Assembly: GCA_007128495.1 (NCBI GenBank)
Contig: SKXH01000138.1
Span: forward strand, 1 to 7,679
Direction of reading: 5' to 3'
Length of the DNA: 7,679 nt
Source: Bacteroidota bacterium
GTDB taxonomy: Bacteria > Bacteroidota > Ignavibacteria > T3Sed10-11
Below, piece after piece: positions 1 to 6,202 of the stretch. The notes beneath the pieces are model-generated. The model was not told the origin of the DNA. It did no database searches and saw nothing but the letters and a program-made list of their open reading frames with translations. How positions within the stretch are numbered: the first letter of the stretch is position 1; each line of letters begins with the position of its first letter. The position numbers and the translations under genes are program-made.

Positions 1-346
1 AATACTACAAACATCTAGTATTTCCTCTTTTCAGTTACAATCTCCATAATCGGTGCATCGACAGACAGAAATGTGGTCATGTACCAGGTGGAATGTAGAT
101 ATGCAAAAAATTTGTTAATTATTGAATTATTACGTATGCTATTTACAATAAATGTTTTTTTATTTAAACCGTTCATTGAATGTTATCGACTCAGCCCGGG
201 ATGGCTTCTCATCGCTGGCTGGTTATTACGCCATACGAAGTCGATACTGTTGTGGAACCGCATATCAAATAAACGAAAAATCTTTGATAATTTACAAAAA
301 CCGGCAATTATAGTCAAGATTAACAATCAATAATTTCTGTAAAAAT
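1..346. other. Upstream region without a convincing gene
   Basis: No reading frame here looks like a real protein. The longest plus-strand frame (73-333) is rich in Leu, Ile and Lys with no recognisable domain, and probably comes from AT-rich DNA. A short frame at 180-272 (30 codons, opening right after an in-frame TGA) has a more protein-like tail, VITPYEVDTVVEPHIK. It could be the end of a decayed gene, but it is too short to call. A weak promoter-like pair, TTGATA (284-289) and TATAGT (309-314), lies 5' of trmH with a 19-base spacer, longer than ideal. Confidence 0.5.
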
Positions 347-928
347 ATGCTTACTGAACGCAGAAGAGAAAAAATTGAACTGGTCTTGAAACATAAACAA
401 CCCGACTTAACAGTCGTTCTTGAAAATATACATGATCCGCACAATGTTAGTGCAATACTCCGGTCTTGCGATGCGGTAGGTGTACAAGAAGTACAACTCT
501 TGTACACCATTGAAGCGTTTCCGGATATCGGAAAGAAAAGTTCTGCAAGCGCGAAGAAGTGGGTCGAACGCCGTAAACATCGCACCATTCATGAATGCTA
601 TAAATATTTGCGTGAGCACGGGTTCACGATTTTCGCGACGAGAATTGCCGATAATGCAGAGCTATTGTATGAACTCGATCTTACGCAAAAGATCGCTCTG
701 GTGTTTGGCAATGAAAACCGCGGCGTTTCGGATGAAGCAGCGAACAATGCAGACGGCATATTTCAAATACCAATGCTCGGCATGATACAAAGCTTGAACG
801 TATCAGCGGCATGTGCCGTTACTTTATTCGAAGCGTTGCGCCAGCGACGAAGCTACGGTCATTATGATTCGCCGAAATTATCCGAAGGTGAATTACAAAA
901 TAAGATAAAAGAATGGTCGGAGAAGTAA
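347..928 (+). CDS. trmH: tRNA (guanosine(18)-2'-O)-methyltransferase, TrmH/SpoU family
   Basis: A SAM-dependent SPOUT methyltransferase expected to 2'-O-methylate G18 in the D-loop of tRNAs in the cytosol. All three SpoU motifs are visible. Motif 1 is NVSAILRSCDAVG (33-45), with Arg39 where the catalytic Arg of E. coli TrmH lies. Motif 2 is FGNENRGVSDEA (120-131) and motif 3 is IPMLGMIQSLNVS (141-153). Motifs 2 and 3 form the SAM-binding trefoil knot. The N-terminus (QPDLTVVLENIHDPHN) aligns with E. coli TrmH rather than TrmL or RlmB, which supports the subfamily. At 193 residues it is shorter than the E. coli enzyme (about 229), lacking part of the C-terminal extension. No Shine-Dalgarno precedes the ATG; the leader is AT-rich. 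Its 3' end overlaps the next gene by 16 bases, so the two are probably co-transcribed. The SpoU family is very likely; the Gm18 target is inferred from similarity. Confidence 0.9.
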   Translation: MLTERRREKIELVLKHKQPDLTVVLENIHDPHNVSAILRSCDAVGVQEVQLLYTIEAFPDIGKKSSASAKKWVERRKHRTIHECYKYLREHGFTIFATRIADNAELLYELDLTQKIALVFGNENRGVSDEAANNADGIFQIPMLGMIQSLNVSAACAVTLFEALRQRRSYGHYDSPKLSEGELQNKIKEWSEK

Positions 929-1725
929 GCCCATTGCAGACAAAAGAAACATTTGTTACCGTCGATCAACACAATTATGCTGTAAAGTTCATCCATCCAC
1001 CAAATCAACGTACCTCACCGGTGCTCGTTTTTCTGCATGAAGGACTCGGCTGCATAGAACTCTGGCGGGATTTCCCGGTACAAGTTTCCACCGAAACTGG
1101 TTTACCGGCAATAGTTTACGACCGTCTCGGCCATGGGAAATCAGATCCGTTGACGCAGCGCAGAACTCCCCATTATTTACACGATGAAGCGTTGAAATAT
1201 CTCCCTCCTTTCCTTGAGAAAAACGGAATTGATAACCCATTTTTCATCGGCCATAGCGACGGCGGAACGATCGCATTATTATATGCCGCATATTATCCGG
1301 ATAAAGCAGCGGGGTTGATTACCGAGGCAGCGCATGTTTTTGTGGAAGATATTACAGTTCAGGGTATACAACGTGCCATCGAAGCATATGAATCCGGTAA
1401 GCTTAAAAAAGGATTGTCGAAGTATCACGGCGATAAAACTGATGCTCTTTTTTTTGGATGGGCGTATACGTGGTTATCGCCGGAATTCAGGAACTGGAAC
1501 ATTGTCGATGAACTAAAAACTATCACTTCACCGTCATTAATTATTCAGGGTGTTGATGACGAGTACGGAACCGAAGCACAGGTCGATGCAATCGTGAACA
1601 ATGTACCGGGTAATTCGAAAAAACTGATGATACCCGATTGCGGGCATGTGCCGCATTTGCAGGCGGGAGATATCGTTGAAGAAAGAATGGTAGAATTTGT
1701 TAAAAAGGTAATGAACGGTAAATAA
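913..1725 (+). CDS. Alpha/beta-fold hydrolase
   Basis: A single-domain alpha/beta hydrolase of 270 residues with no signal peptide, so probably cytosolic. The oxyanion-side loop is LHEGLGCIELW (41-51), followed by YDRLGHGKSDP (69-79). The nucleophile elbow is GHSDGG (113-118), with Ser115 as nucleophile. Asp216 in QGVDDEYGT and His245 in CGHVPH complete a plausible catalytic triad. The elbow and the DDEYGT element resemble a family often annotated only as alpha/beta hydrolase; the substrate cannot be read from sequence. The first 16 bases overlap the end of trmH. An in-frame TTG at 934, just after the trmH stop and 8 bases downstream of GGAGAAG (919-925), is a possible alternative start that would remove seven N-terminal residues. 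Next to the methylmalonyl-CoA genes a thioesterase role is imaginable, but nothing in the sequence shows it. Confidence 0.85.
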   Translation: MVGEVSPLQTKETFVTVDQHNYAVKFIHPPNQRTSPVLVFLHEGLGCIELWRDFPVQVSTETGLPAIVYDRLGHGKSDPLTQRRTPHYLHDEALKYLPPFLEKNGIDNPFFIGHSDGGTIALLYAAYYPDKAAGLITEAAHVFVEDITVQGIQRAIEAYESGKLKKGLSKYHGDKTDALFFGWAYTWLSPEFRNWNIVDELKTITSPSLIIQGVDDEYGTEAQVDAIVNNVPGNSKKLMIPDCGHVPHLQAGDIVEERMVEFVKKVMNGK

Positions 1726-1814
1726 ATAATAGCAGAAAAATAAACAATTCACTATATTTTGTTTTTGTGGCTATAGTTTATAGTCGTAATTTCGAATAAA
1801 TTCCGGGATACACA

Positions 1815-3497
1815 ATGTCATCACTCGAAGACCTCAAACAAAAAGTTCAAACTGCATACCAACAATGGGAGAGCAATACATATAAAAAATACCTTGAGAA
1901 AAACCCCGAACGGCAGGAAATGTTTACCACCGCATCGTTCGAACCGGTGAAACCGTTGTATACGCCTGCTGATATTGAGCTTGATCAATATAACGAACGG
2001 GTGGGTTATCCGGGCGAATATCCTTACACGCGCGGTGTGCGCCCGTCAATGTATCGCGGCCGATTATGGACGATGCGCCAGTACGCGGGCTTCGGCTCCG
2101 CAAGTGAATCAAATAAACGGTATCGCTATCTCCTTTCACAGGGACAAACCGGTCTCTCGGTCGCATTCGATCTACCCACTCAGATCGGTTACGACAGCGA
2201 TGCTCCGATGGCCCACGGGGAAGTCGGTAAAGTTGGTGTGGCCATCGATACGCTGGCAGACATGGAAATACTGCTCAAGGATATACCGCTCGATAAGGTG
2301 ACAACCTCGATGACCATCAATGCCCCGGCATCAGTGCTGCTCGCGTTATACATCGCCGTTGCAGAAAAACAGGGTGTACCGAAAAATAAGATCGGCGGCA
2401 CGATACAAAATGATATACTCAAAGAATATATCGCACGGGGAACTTATATCTTCCCTCCCGAACCATCGATGAGAATAATTACGAATATTTTTGAATACTG
2501 CTCGAAGGAAATCCCCCAATGGAATACAATCTCTATTTCCGGATACCATATCCGCGAGGCGGGATCGACGGCTGCACAGGAAGTCGGGTTTACGCTTGCC
2601 GACGGCATAGCGTATGTTGAAGCGGCTCTGAATGCAGGCATGAACATCGATAAGTTTGCAGGAAGGTTATCATTTTTCTTTAACGCTCACAACGATCTGC
2701 TTGAAGAAGCGGCGAAGTACCGTGCCGCGCGCAGATTATGGGCCCGGATTATGAAAGAACGTTTCAAAGCCCGCGACCCGAAATCGTGGATGATGCGTTT
2801 CCATACCCAGACCGCCGGTTCTACACTTACCGCCCAGCAGATCGATAATAACATTGTTCGTGTCACAATCCAATCGCTTGCAGCAACGCTCGGTGGGACT
2901 CAGAGCTTGCACACAAATGCCCGCGATGAAGCTCTCGCCCTCCCCACCGAACAATCTGCACGGGTTGCGTTACGAACACAACAAATCGTAGCTCACGAAA
3001 GCGGTATAACCAACACCATCGATCCGCTCGCAGGTTCGTATTATATCGAATCAATGACCGATAAAATCGAACAGGATGCTGAAGAGTTTATCGAAAAGAT
3101 CGACTCGCTCGGCGGTATGGCCCGGGCGATTGAGCACGGTTATGTACAGCGTGAAATTCAAAAATCTGCATACCGGTTTAATCAGGAAATGGAAGCAGGC
3201 AAACGCATCGTTGTCGGTGTAAATAAATTTAAAACCGACGATCCGCCGGTAGAAGAACTGCACGAAGTTGATTTAAAGTTACAGGAAGATCAGATCGCCT
3301 TTTTAAATAAAGTACGTTCAGAGCGAAATTACGAAGCAGTAAAGGGCAAACTCGCAGCACTGAAAACAGCAGCTCAAGGTGACGATAATCTTATGCCGTA
3401 TATACTCGATGCAGTCCGTGAATACGCGAGCGTAGGAGAAATATGCGACACACTGCGGGAGGTGTTCGGCGAGTATGAAGATACTGTGACGGTGTAA
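1815..3497 (+). CDS. mcmA1: Methylmalonyl-CoA mutase, large (catalytic) subunit, split type
   Basis: Catalyses the adenosylcobalamin-dependent rearrangement of (2R)-methylmalonyl-CoA and succinyl-CoA, used in propionate formation or breakdown. The 560 residues cover the substrate-binding TIM barrel plus linker and stop before the cobalamin domain, as in the archaeal-type two-subunit enzyme; a separate small subunit of about 140 residues is needed and is not in the window. Substrate residues can be placed by comparison with the Propionibacterium enzyme. Tyr90 (in RQYAGF) and Arg208 (in KEYIARGTY) match its Tyr89/Arg207 pair, which marks methylmalonyl-CoA specificity; isobutyryl-CoA mutases carry Phe and Gln there. 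Gln198 and His245 match Gln197 and His244. Other family blocks include GLSVAFDLPTQIGYDSD, TQTAGSTLTAQQ and LGGTQSLHTN. No Shine-Dalgarno precedes the ATG. The 89-base leader contains a small inverted repeat, CTATA-gtt-TATAG (1771-1783), of unknown meaning. The epimerase follows 139 bases downstream. Confidence 0.95.
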   Translation: MSSLEDLKQKVQTAYQQWESNTYKKYLEKNPERQEMFTTASFEPVKPLYTPADIELDQYNERVGYPGEYPYTRGVRPSMYRGRLWTMRQYAGFGSASESNKRYRYLLSQGQTGLSVAFDLPTQIGYDSDAPMAHGEVGKVGVAIDTLADMEILLKDIPLDKVTTSMTINAPASVLLALYIAVAEKQGVPKNKIGGTIQNDILKEYIARGTYIFPPEPSMRIITNIFEYCSKEIPQWNTISISGYHIREAGSTAAQEVGFTLADGIAYVEAALNAGMNIDKFAGRLSFFFNAHNDLLEEAAKYRAARRLWARIMKERFKARDPKSWMMRFHTQTAGSTLTAQQIDNNIVRVTIQSLAATLGGTQSLHTNARDEALALPTEQSARVALRTQQIVAHESGITNTIDPLAGSYYIESMTDKIEQDAEEFIEKIDSLGGMARAIEHGYVQREIQKSAYRFNQEMEAGKRIVVGVNKFKTDDPPVEELHEVDLKLQEDQIAFLNKVRSERNYEAVKGKLAALKTAAQGDDNLMPYILDAVREYASVGEICDTLREVFGEYEDTVTV

Positions 3498-3501
3498 AGA
3501 A

Positions 3502-3578
3502 GGCAGAAGGCAGAAGGCAGAAAGCAGAGGTCAGAGGTCAGAGATCAGAGATCGGAAGTTGGAAGTTGGAAGTTGAAA
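3502..3578 (+). repeat. Degenerate 7-bp tandem repeat array, 11 units
   Basis: Directly after the mutase stop codon the sequence divides into eleven consecutive 7-mers: GGCAGAA three times, AGCAGAG, GTCAGAG twice, ATCAGAG, ATCGGAA, GTTGGAA twice, GTTGAAA. Neighbouring units differ by zero to two bases, so the motif drifts stepwise from GGCAGAA to GTTGAAA. The plus strand is strongly purine-rich. It is non-coding: the mutase has already ended and the epimerase starts 58 bases later. Short heptamer arrays of this kind are known in cyanobacteria and also occur in other phyla. Replication slippage with point drift is the likely origin. Confidence 0.9.
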
Positions 3579-3600
3579 AAAGAGCTGGGCTATCCTAAAA

Positions 3601-3627
3601 AATAAACAATAATCAATAAACAATAAT
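3601..3627 (+). repeat. 13-bp direct repeat in the epimerase leader
   Basis: AATAAACAATAAT occurs twice (3601-3613 and 3615-3627), separated by one base, followed by more A-rich sequence up to the epimerase ATG. It may be low-complexity leader DNA that supports initiation without a Shine-Dalgarno; no regulatory role can be shown. Confidence 0.7.
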
Positions 3628-3636
3628 AAATTAACA

Positions 3637-4044
3637 ATGAGATTGACAAAAGTTGAGCATATCGGGATTGCGGTGAAGGATCTTGAGAAGTCGATTAAAT
3701 TTTATGAAGAGGTATTCGGATTGAAATGTTATAAGATTGAAGAGGTAGAGGATCAGAAAGTTAAGACCGCGTTTTTAAAAATAGGTGACACGAAGATCGA
3801 ACTGCTTGAATCCACCACTTCCGACGGACCTATTGCCAAACATATTGAGAAACGGGGAGAAGGTTTTCATCATATAGCGTATGCGGTGGAAAATCTGCGG
3901 GAAGCGCTCGCAGAAGCCGACTCGCAAGGCATTCAATTAATCGACCGCGAACCCCGCAAAGGCGCCGAGGGATTGAACATCGCTTTTCTCCATCCGAAAT
4001 CGACCCACGGCGTGTTAACGGAATTATGTGAAAAACCGGAATGA
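3637..4044 (+). CDS. mce: Methylmalonyl-CoA epimerase (VOC superfamily)
   Basis: Interconverts (2S)- and (2R)-methylmalonyl-CoA, supplying the mutase encoded just upstream with the right epimer. The 135-residue length is typical of the family. It is built from two beta-alpha-beta-beta-beta VOC (glyoxalase/bleomycin-resistance fold) modules: residues 4-58, starting VEHIGIAVKDLEKSIKFYE, and residues 76-132, starting GFHHIAYAVENL. Expected divalent-metal ligands are His8, Glu55 (KIELLE), His79 (second His of GFHHIAY) and Glu129 (LTELCE). The pattern fits methylmalonyl-CoA epimerase better than glyoxalase I, and pairing with a mutase subunit supports it. The leader is A-rich with no Shine-Dalgarno. 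It lies 139 bases after the mutase, so it may share that transcript or have its own promoter. It converges on the doxX gene. Confidence 0.93.
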   Translation: MRLTKVEHIGIAVKDLEKSIKFYEEVFGLKCYKIEEVEDQKVKTAFLKIGDTKIELLESTTSDGPIAKHIEKRGEGFHHIAYAVENLREALAEADSQGIQLIDREPRKGAEGLNIAFLHPKSTHGVLTELCEKPE

Positions 4045-4063
4045 AACTGTGAAAAAATATCTC

Positions 4064-4086
4064 CGTCAATCGGTGCTTGATTGACG
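4064..4086. terminator. Hairpin between convergent genes, possible terminator
   Basis: CGTCAATC (4064-4071) and GATTGACG (4079-4086) form a perfect 8-bp stem with a 7-base loop, GGTGCTT. It sits between the ends of the epimerase (plus) and the DoxX gene (minus). On the plus strand no U-tract follows. On the minus strand a run of six T follows, but only after a seven-base gap, so it fits neither direction perfectly. Confidence 0.45.
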
Positions 4087-4117
4087 AAGATACTCTATAT
4101 ATTCATACCATCTCAAA

Positions 4118-4513
4118 TTACTCTTCTTTTTTCTCAATACTCTTCGGACCGCTGCCGAAGTACAAGAAAAACAGGGCACCACCAGCCATAGCAATATTTT
4201 TCAAGAATTGAGCCATCTCTACCTGTGCTCGCTGTGGATCGTCAAATGCCCAAAACGAGTGCATTATAAACGCTGTAGGTATTAGAAACACAACCAGTAA
4301 TATTGCACCGATTTTGGCTTTATATCCAAGAAGGATGCTTAATCCTCCCAGCAACATCATAATACCCGTTATAATGACAGCCAATGTTGGCAAAGGCACT
4401 CCCATTGCTTCTGCATAAGCCGTCATATCCCCCAAGCTGGTAAAATGATTAAGGCCATTCATAATGAAAATGACCGAGAATAAAATGCGTCCTATCAGTG
4501 GTACAAAATCCAT
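4118..4513 (-). CDS. DoxX family integral membrane protein
   Basis: A small inner-membrane protein of 131 residues with four predicted membrane segments at about 4-23, 42-62, 66-85 and 105-121. It has DoxX-family features: GRILFSVIFIMNGLNHF at the N-terminus, HSFWAFDD after helix 3, and FLKNIAMAGGALF in helix 4. The C-terminal tail is charged (KSIEKKEE) and probably cytoplasmic. DoxX relatives occur in thiosulfate:quinone oxidoreductase and in redox-stress membrane complexes, but most members have no defined role, so none is assigned. The start is set by a strong AAGGAGG placed seven bases before this ATG. A longer frame reaching 4573 would add 20 residues with no membrane character, and they would cover that ribosome-binding site. 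Upstream lies an inverted repeat that may be an operator. Confidence 0.85.
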   Translation of the reverse strand: MDFVPLIGRILFSVIFIMNGLNHFTSLGDMTAYAEAMGVPLPTLAVIITGIMMLLGGLSILLGYKAKIGAILLVVFLIPTAFIMHSFWAFDDPQRAQVEMAQFLKNIAMAGGALFFLYFGSGPKSIEKKEE

Positions 4514-4520
4514 AATGTTT

Positions 4521-4527
4521 CCTCCTT
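4521..4527 (-). promoter_or_regulatory. Strong Shine-Dalgarno of the doxX gene
   Basis: On the minus strand AAGGAGG lies seven bases before the ATG at 4513. It decides the start codon. It stands out because the trmH, mutase, epimerase, TPR and small acidic protein genes lack any clear Shine-Dalgarno. Confidence 0.8.
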
Positions 4528-4555
4528 GTACGTGTTTAACATATTTACCCGTACA
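4527..4555. promoter_or_regulatory. Inverted repeat upstream of doxX, possible operator
   Basis: TGTACG (4527-4532) and CGTACA (4550-4555) are perfect inverted arms with a 17-base spacer that itself has some partial symmetry. The left arm touches the Shine-Dalgarno. The position in the 5' leader or promoter of doxX would suit a dimeric repressor or an mRNA hairpin. The regulator is unknown. Confidence 0.35.
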
Positions 4556-4609
4556 GCATTGAATATAACACACACTACAAAAATTCAGTTCTAGTTTGAA
4601 ATATTTATT

Positions 4610-4659
4610 TGGTGCCGGTGGGCGGACTTGAACCGCCGGCCTGCTGATTACGAATCAGC
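4610..4659 (-). tRNA. 3' half of a tRNA-Thr(CGU) gene (partial; likely attachment-site remnant)
   Basis: Reading the minus strand from 4659: an anticodon stem GCTGA/TCAGC around loop TTCGTAA gives anticodon CGT (threonine, codon ACG). Then come a 5-base variable loop AGGCC, T stem GGCGG/CCGCC around the canonical TTCAAGT loop, acceptor strand CACCGGC, discriminator A and encoded CCA. Every part from the anticodon stem to CCA is intact. On the 5' side (4660 onward) there is no D arm and no GCCGGTG to pair with the acceptor strand, so no functional tRNA can form. tRNA halves starting at the anticodon arm are the known att copies of tyrosine-integrase elements; E. coli thrW, a tRNA-Thr(CGU) gene, hosts one such prophage. 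The stretch 4660-4845 holds no supportable gene, only a small TGGAC/GTCCA hairpin at 4689-4703. Confidence 0.85.
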
Positions 4660-4845
4660 AAACGCACGTTGTCACACAAAAACTTACGTGGACGGTGTGT
4701 CCAAAACTGTGCTCATCCGGCAGCATTTATTACCTGGATTTCAAGGGTTCGTGTATGAAGAATGGTATCGCGAACCGGCGACGGGATGGGCAGCTAAACC
4801 TTCATCATTAGTGCGCAAACTTTACACGGGATATATGAGATTAAA

Positions 4846-5790
4846 TTATTCTTTGTTCTCCACCTTCTCCTTCACATCCAGAAAATTTACATCATTTGAA
4901 TACACACGTTTATAGTGTCGCTGTGCACTTTTCTTATCCCCGATCTTTTCGTATGCTGCGGCGAGATTGTAATGGATCTCTTTCAGGTCGTCGTCCAGTT
5001 TACGTTTCCGCAGCGGCGCCCGTTGCAGTATCTCGATTGCAACGTTGTACTGCTCTTTCTCATAAAAGCAAGCAGCAAGGATGTTAATGACTTTCAGGTA
5101 ATTTTCATTGTCCTCTGGAATGGATTGCAGGAGCGGTATGGCATCGTCATACTTCCCGGTCCGGTAATACGCATTTGCGACAAGCAGTTTCAAATAATCG
5201 TTATCAGGATACCGGTTGAGAATTTCGGTAAGATGGGATAGTGCTTCTTCGTGTTTTCCCTCGTTGTTGAGTGCCGCGCCGAGCAGATAAGTTGCCTGCT
5301 CACTATCGGGCTGGATCTCCCTTGCTTTCTTGAGAAGCTCGATACCTTTTGCTGCATCACCGTTTTCGACCAAGCTTACAGCCGATTCTATTAACCGCTT
5401 TACTTTTTGTTTTGGTGTGTTAAGATATACCCGATACAGGATAAGAGCAGCAGCGCCGACCAGAATACCGGCAAGCGTATTGGTAAACAACAAATAGAGC
5501 ACCACACCAACAACGATAACACCCAAACATCCCGACGCAACCGCCCCGTAATCCTCCCCAGTCATCGGTTCTGTTTCTTCTTTTTGCTGTGTCCGCCGCT
5601 TTCCTCCGGAGCCAACGGAAGATATTCCATACAATCCGGTACCCGGAATTCCGGCACTTGTGTACAGCCCTCTTTTACCAACACCAATGCGTGCACCCTT
5701 GCTGCCAAAGCTCAACCCAGCACTTTTCTTGAAAAGATTGAGCCGGACGCCTTTACCGAGTGATTTTGATTTTCGGAAGCGGAGTGACAT
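4846..5790 (-). CDS. DUF4236 domain, transmembrane and TPR repeat protein
   Basis: A 314-residue protein in three parts. Residues 1-57 match the DUF4236 pattern: start MSLRFRKS, then GKGVRLNLFKKSAGLSFGSK and the Gly-rich end SAGIPGTGLYG; the function of this basic domain is unknown. After a polar linker (58-80), two hydrophobic segments (about 83-103 and 105-122) form a membrane hairpin. The rest (about 130-310) is helical tetratricopeptide repeats, seen as repeated A/G-hydrophobic-Y and P-D signatures: AAKGIELLKKAREIQPDSEQA, then HEEALSHLTEILNRYPDND, YDDAIPLLQSIPED, YNVAIEILQRAP and IHYNLAAAYEKIGDKKSAQ. TPRs usually bind other proteins, so a membrane-anchored scaffold is plausible. No Shine-Dalgarno precedes the ATG. 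It is the first gene inside the inferred element boundary; it might be cargo. The partner is unknown. Confidence 0.85.
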   Translation of the reverse strand: MSLRFRKSKSLGKGVRLNLFKKSAGLSFGSKGARIGVGKRGLYTSAGIPGTGLYGISSVGSGGKRRTQQKEETEPMTGEDYGAVASGCLGVIVVGVVLYLLFTNTLAGILVGAAALILYRVYLNTPKQKVKRLIESAVSLVENGDAAKGIELLKKAREIQPDSEQATYLLGAALNNEGKHEEALSHLTEILNRYPDNDYLKLLVANAYYRTGKYDDAIPLLQSIPEDNENYLKVINILAACFYEKEQYNVAIEILQRAPLRKRKLDDDLKEIHYNLAAAYEKIGDKKSAQRHYKRVYSNDVNFLDVKEKVENKE

Positions 5791-5860
5791 AAAATTAATT
5801 TTATGACTTATGAATCTTGGAAATTAAATCTAAAATGTCCTTTATTACTACTGAAAAGTA

Positions 5861-6032
5861 AGGCCTTGTGCGTGGGGCTCTCCGGCGTTGGCGAACCTGC
5901 CCGTTTTTATAGCGGGTATGCGGAAGGTTCCTCGAAAATAGCGCACAAGGTTTTGTCGTTTTTATGCTCGTCTTTCCGTTCGGAAGATTGAGATCGAAAA
6001 ACGCTAAGCCCCGATGCTTGGCGTTTTTTGCG
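5861..6032 (+). ncRNA. Candidate structured RNA or dispersed structured element
   Basis: Nested complementary segments stand out. P1 is a perfect 9-bp pair, CCTTGTGCG (5864-5872) with CGCACAAGG (5942-5950). P2 is GAACCT (5893-5898) with AGGTTC (5925-5930). P3 is CCCG (5900-5903) with CGGG (5913-5916). Unpaired 20- and 11-base strands lie between P1 and P2. A small TTCC-GTTC-GGAA hairpin (5975-5986) and then a strong terminator follow. The block is GC-richer than its AT-rich flanks and lies in a gap of over 400 bases between the TPR gene and the small acidic protein gene. The plus strand is preferred because the terminator follows the stems in that direction. It matches no RNA family I recognise. 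A 62-codon frame (5803-5991) crosses it but is probably fortuitous. Confidence 0.35.
5997..6032 (+). terminator. Strong intrinsic terminator, possibly bidirectional
   Basis: AAAAACGCTAAGC (5997-6009) pairs with GCTTGGCGTTTTT (6016-6028) across loop CCCGAT, a 13-bp stem with one T-G wobble, followed by a T-run. The A-run on the other arm gives a T-tract on the minus strand as well. Further complementary arms, GGAAGATT (5982-5989) and AATCTTCC (6042-6049), bracket it and could extend the hairpin. It would end a plus-strand transcript from the candidate structured RNA and could also stop minus-strand read-through from the protease gene. Confidence 0.75.
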
Positions 6033-6133
6033 TTTATTGCAAATCTTCCAGATTTCTTTAATTTTAAGAGTAAACTTCTCATAACTGGAAAAATTATACC
6101 TTTTTCAAAATACCGGAAAATTGACTAAACACA

Positions 6134-6164
6134 TTGACAATTAAAATAGAAATATATAACTTTA
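6134..6164 (+). promoter_or_regulatory. Promoter of the small acidic protein gene
   Basis: A perfect TTGACA (6134-6139) is followed by TATAAC (6155-6160) at 15 bases. Read in Bacteroidota style, TTG is followed after 20 bases by TAACTTTA (6157-6164), one base off TAnnTTTG. The second reading has the usual spacing for that group. The start of transcription would fall near 6171, about 30 bases before the ATG at 6203. Confidence 0.6.
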
Positions 6165-6181
6165 GTTACGAAAATCGTAAC
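6165..6181. promoter_or_regulatory. Perfect palindrome at the predicted transcription start, candidate operator
   Basis: GTTACGA (6165-6171) and TCGTAAC (6175-6181) are perfect 7-bp inverted arms with a 3-base centre. The site touches the -10/-7 element and covers the expected transcription start, the classic position for a repressor. It could also form a short hairpin at the 5' end of the mRNA. No regulator gene is seen in the window. Confidence 0.5.
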
Positions 6182-6202
6182 ATCATTAATTTAAAATAAA
6201 TT

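Noticed and set aside
73..333. 86-codon plus-strand frame before trmH
   Set aside because: No domain, odd composition from AT-rich DNA, and no initiation signal.
1815..3497. Isobutyryl-CoA or 2-hydroxyisobutyryl-CoA mutase large subunit
   Set aside because: Those enzymes carry Phe or Ile and Gln at the two substrate-carboxylate positions; here they are Tyr90 and Arg208.
3502..3578. CRISPR array
   Set aside because: The units are 7 bp and contiguous, with no spacers, so it is a tandem microsatellite-like array.
4610..4700. A complete tRNA gene, possibly with an intron
   Set aside because: No D arm or 5' acceptor strand (forward CACCGGC) follows nearby. Bacterial tRNA introns normally interrupt the anticodon loop, which is intact here.
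4628..4915. 95-codon plus-strand frame
   Set aside because: It begins inside the tRNA remnant and ends inside the antisense of the TPR gene, so it is very likely fortuitous.
5864..5950. Signal recognition particle RNA, suggested by GGCGTTGGCGAACC and CGGAAGG
   Set aside because: The conserved core is missing: no GTCAGG strand, no AGCAGC strand, and GGAA does not cap the proper stem. The stems found fold differently.
5803..5991. 62-codon plus-strand frame across the structured block
   Set aside because: The nested stems explain the sequence better and there is no ribosome-binding site. Multi-copy protein-level conservation would be needed to revive it.
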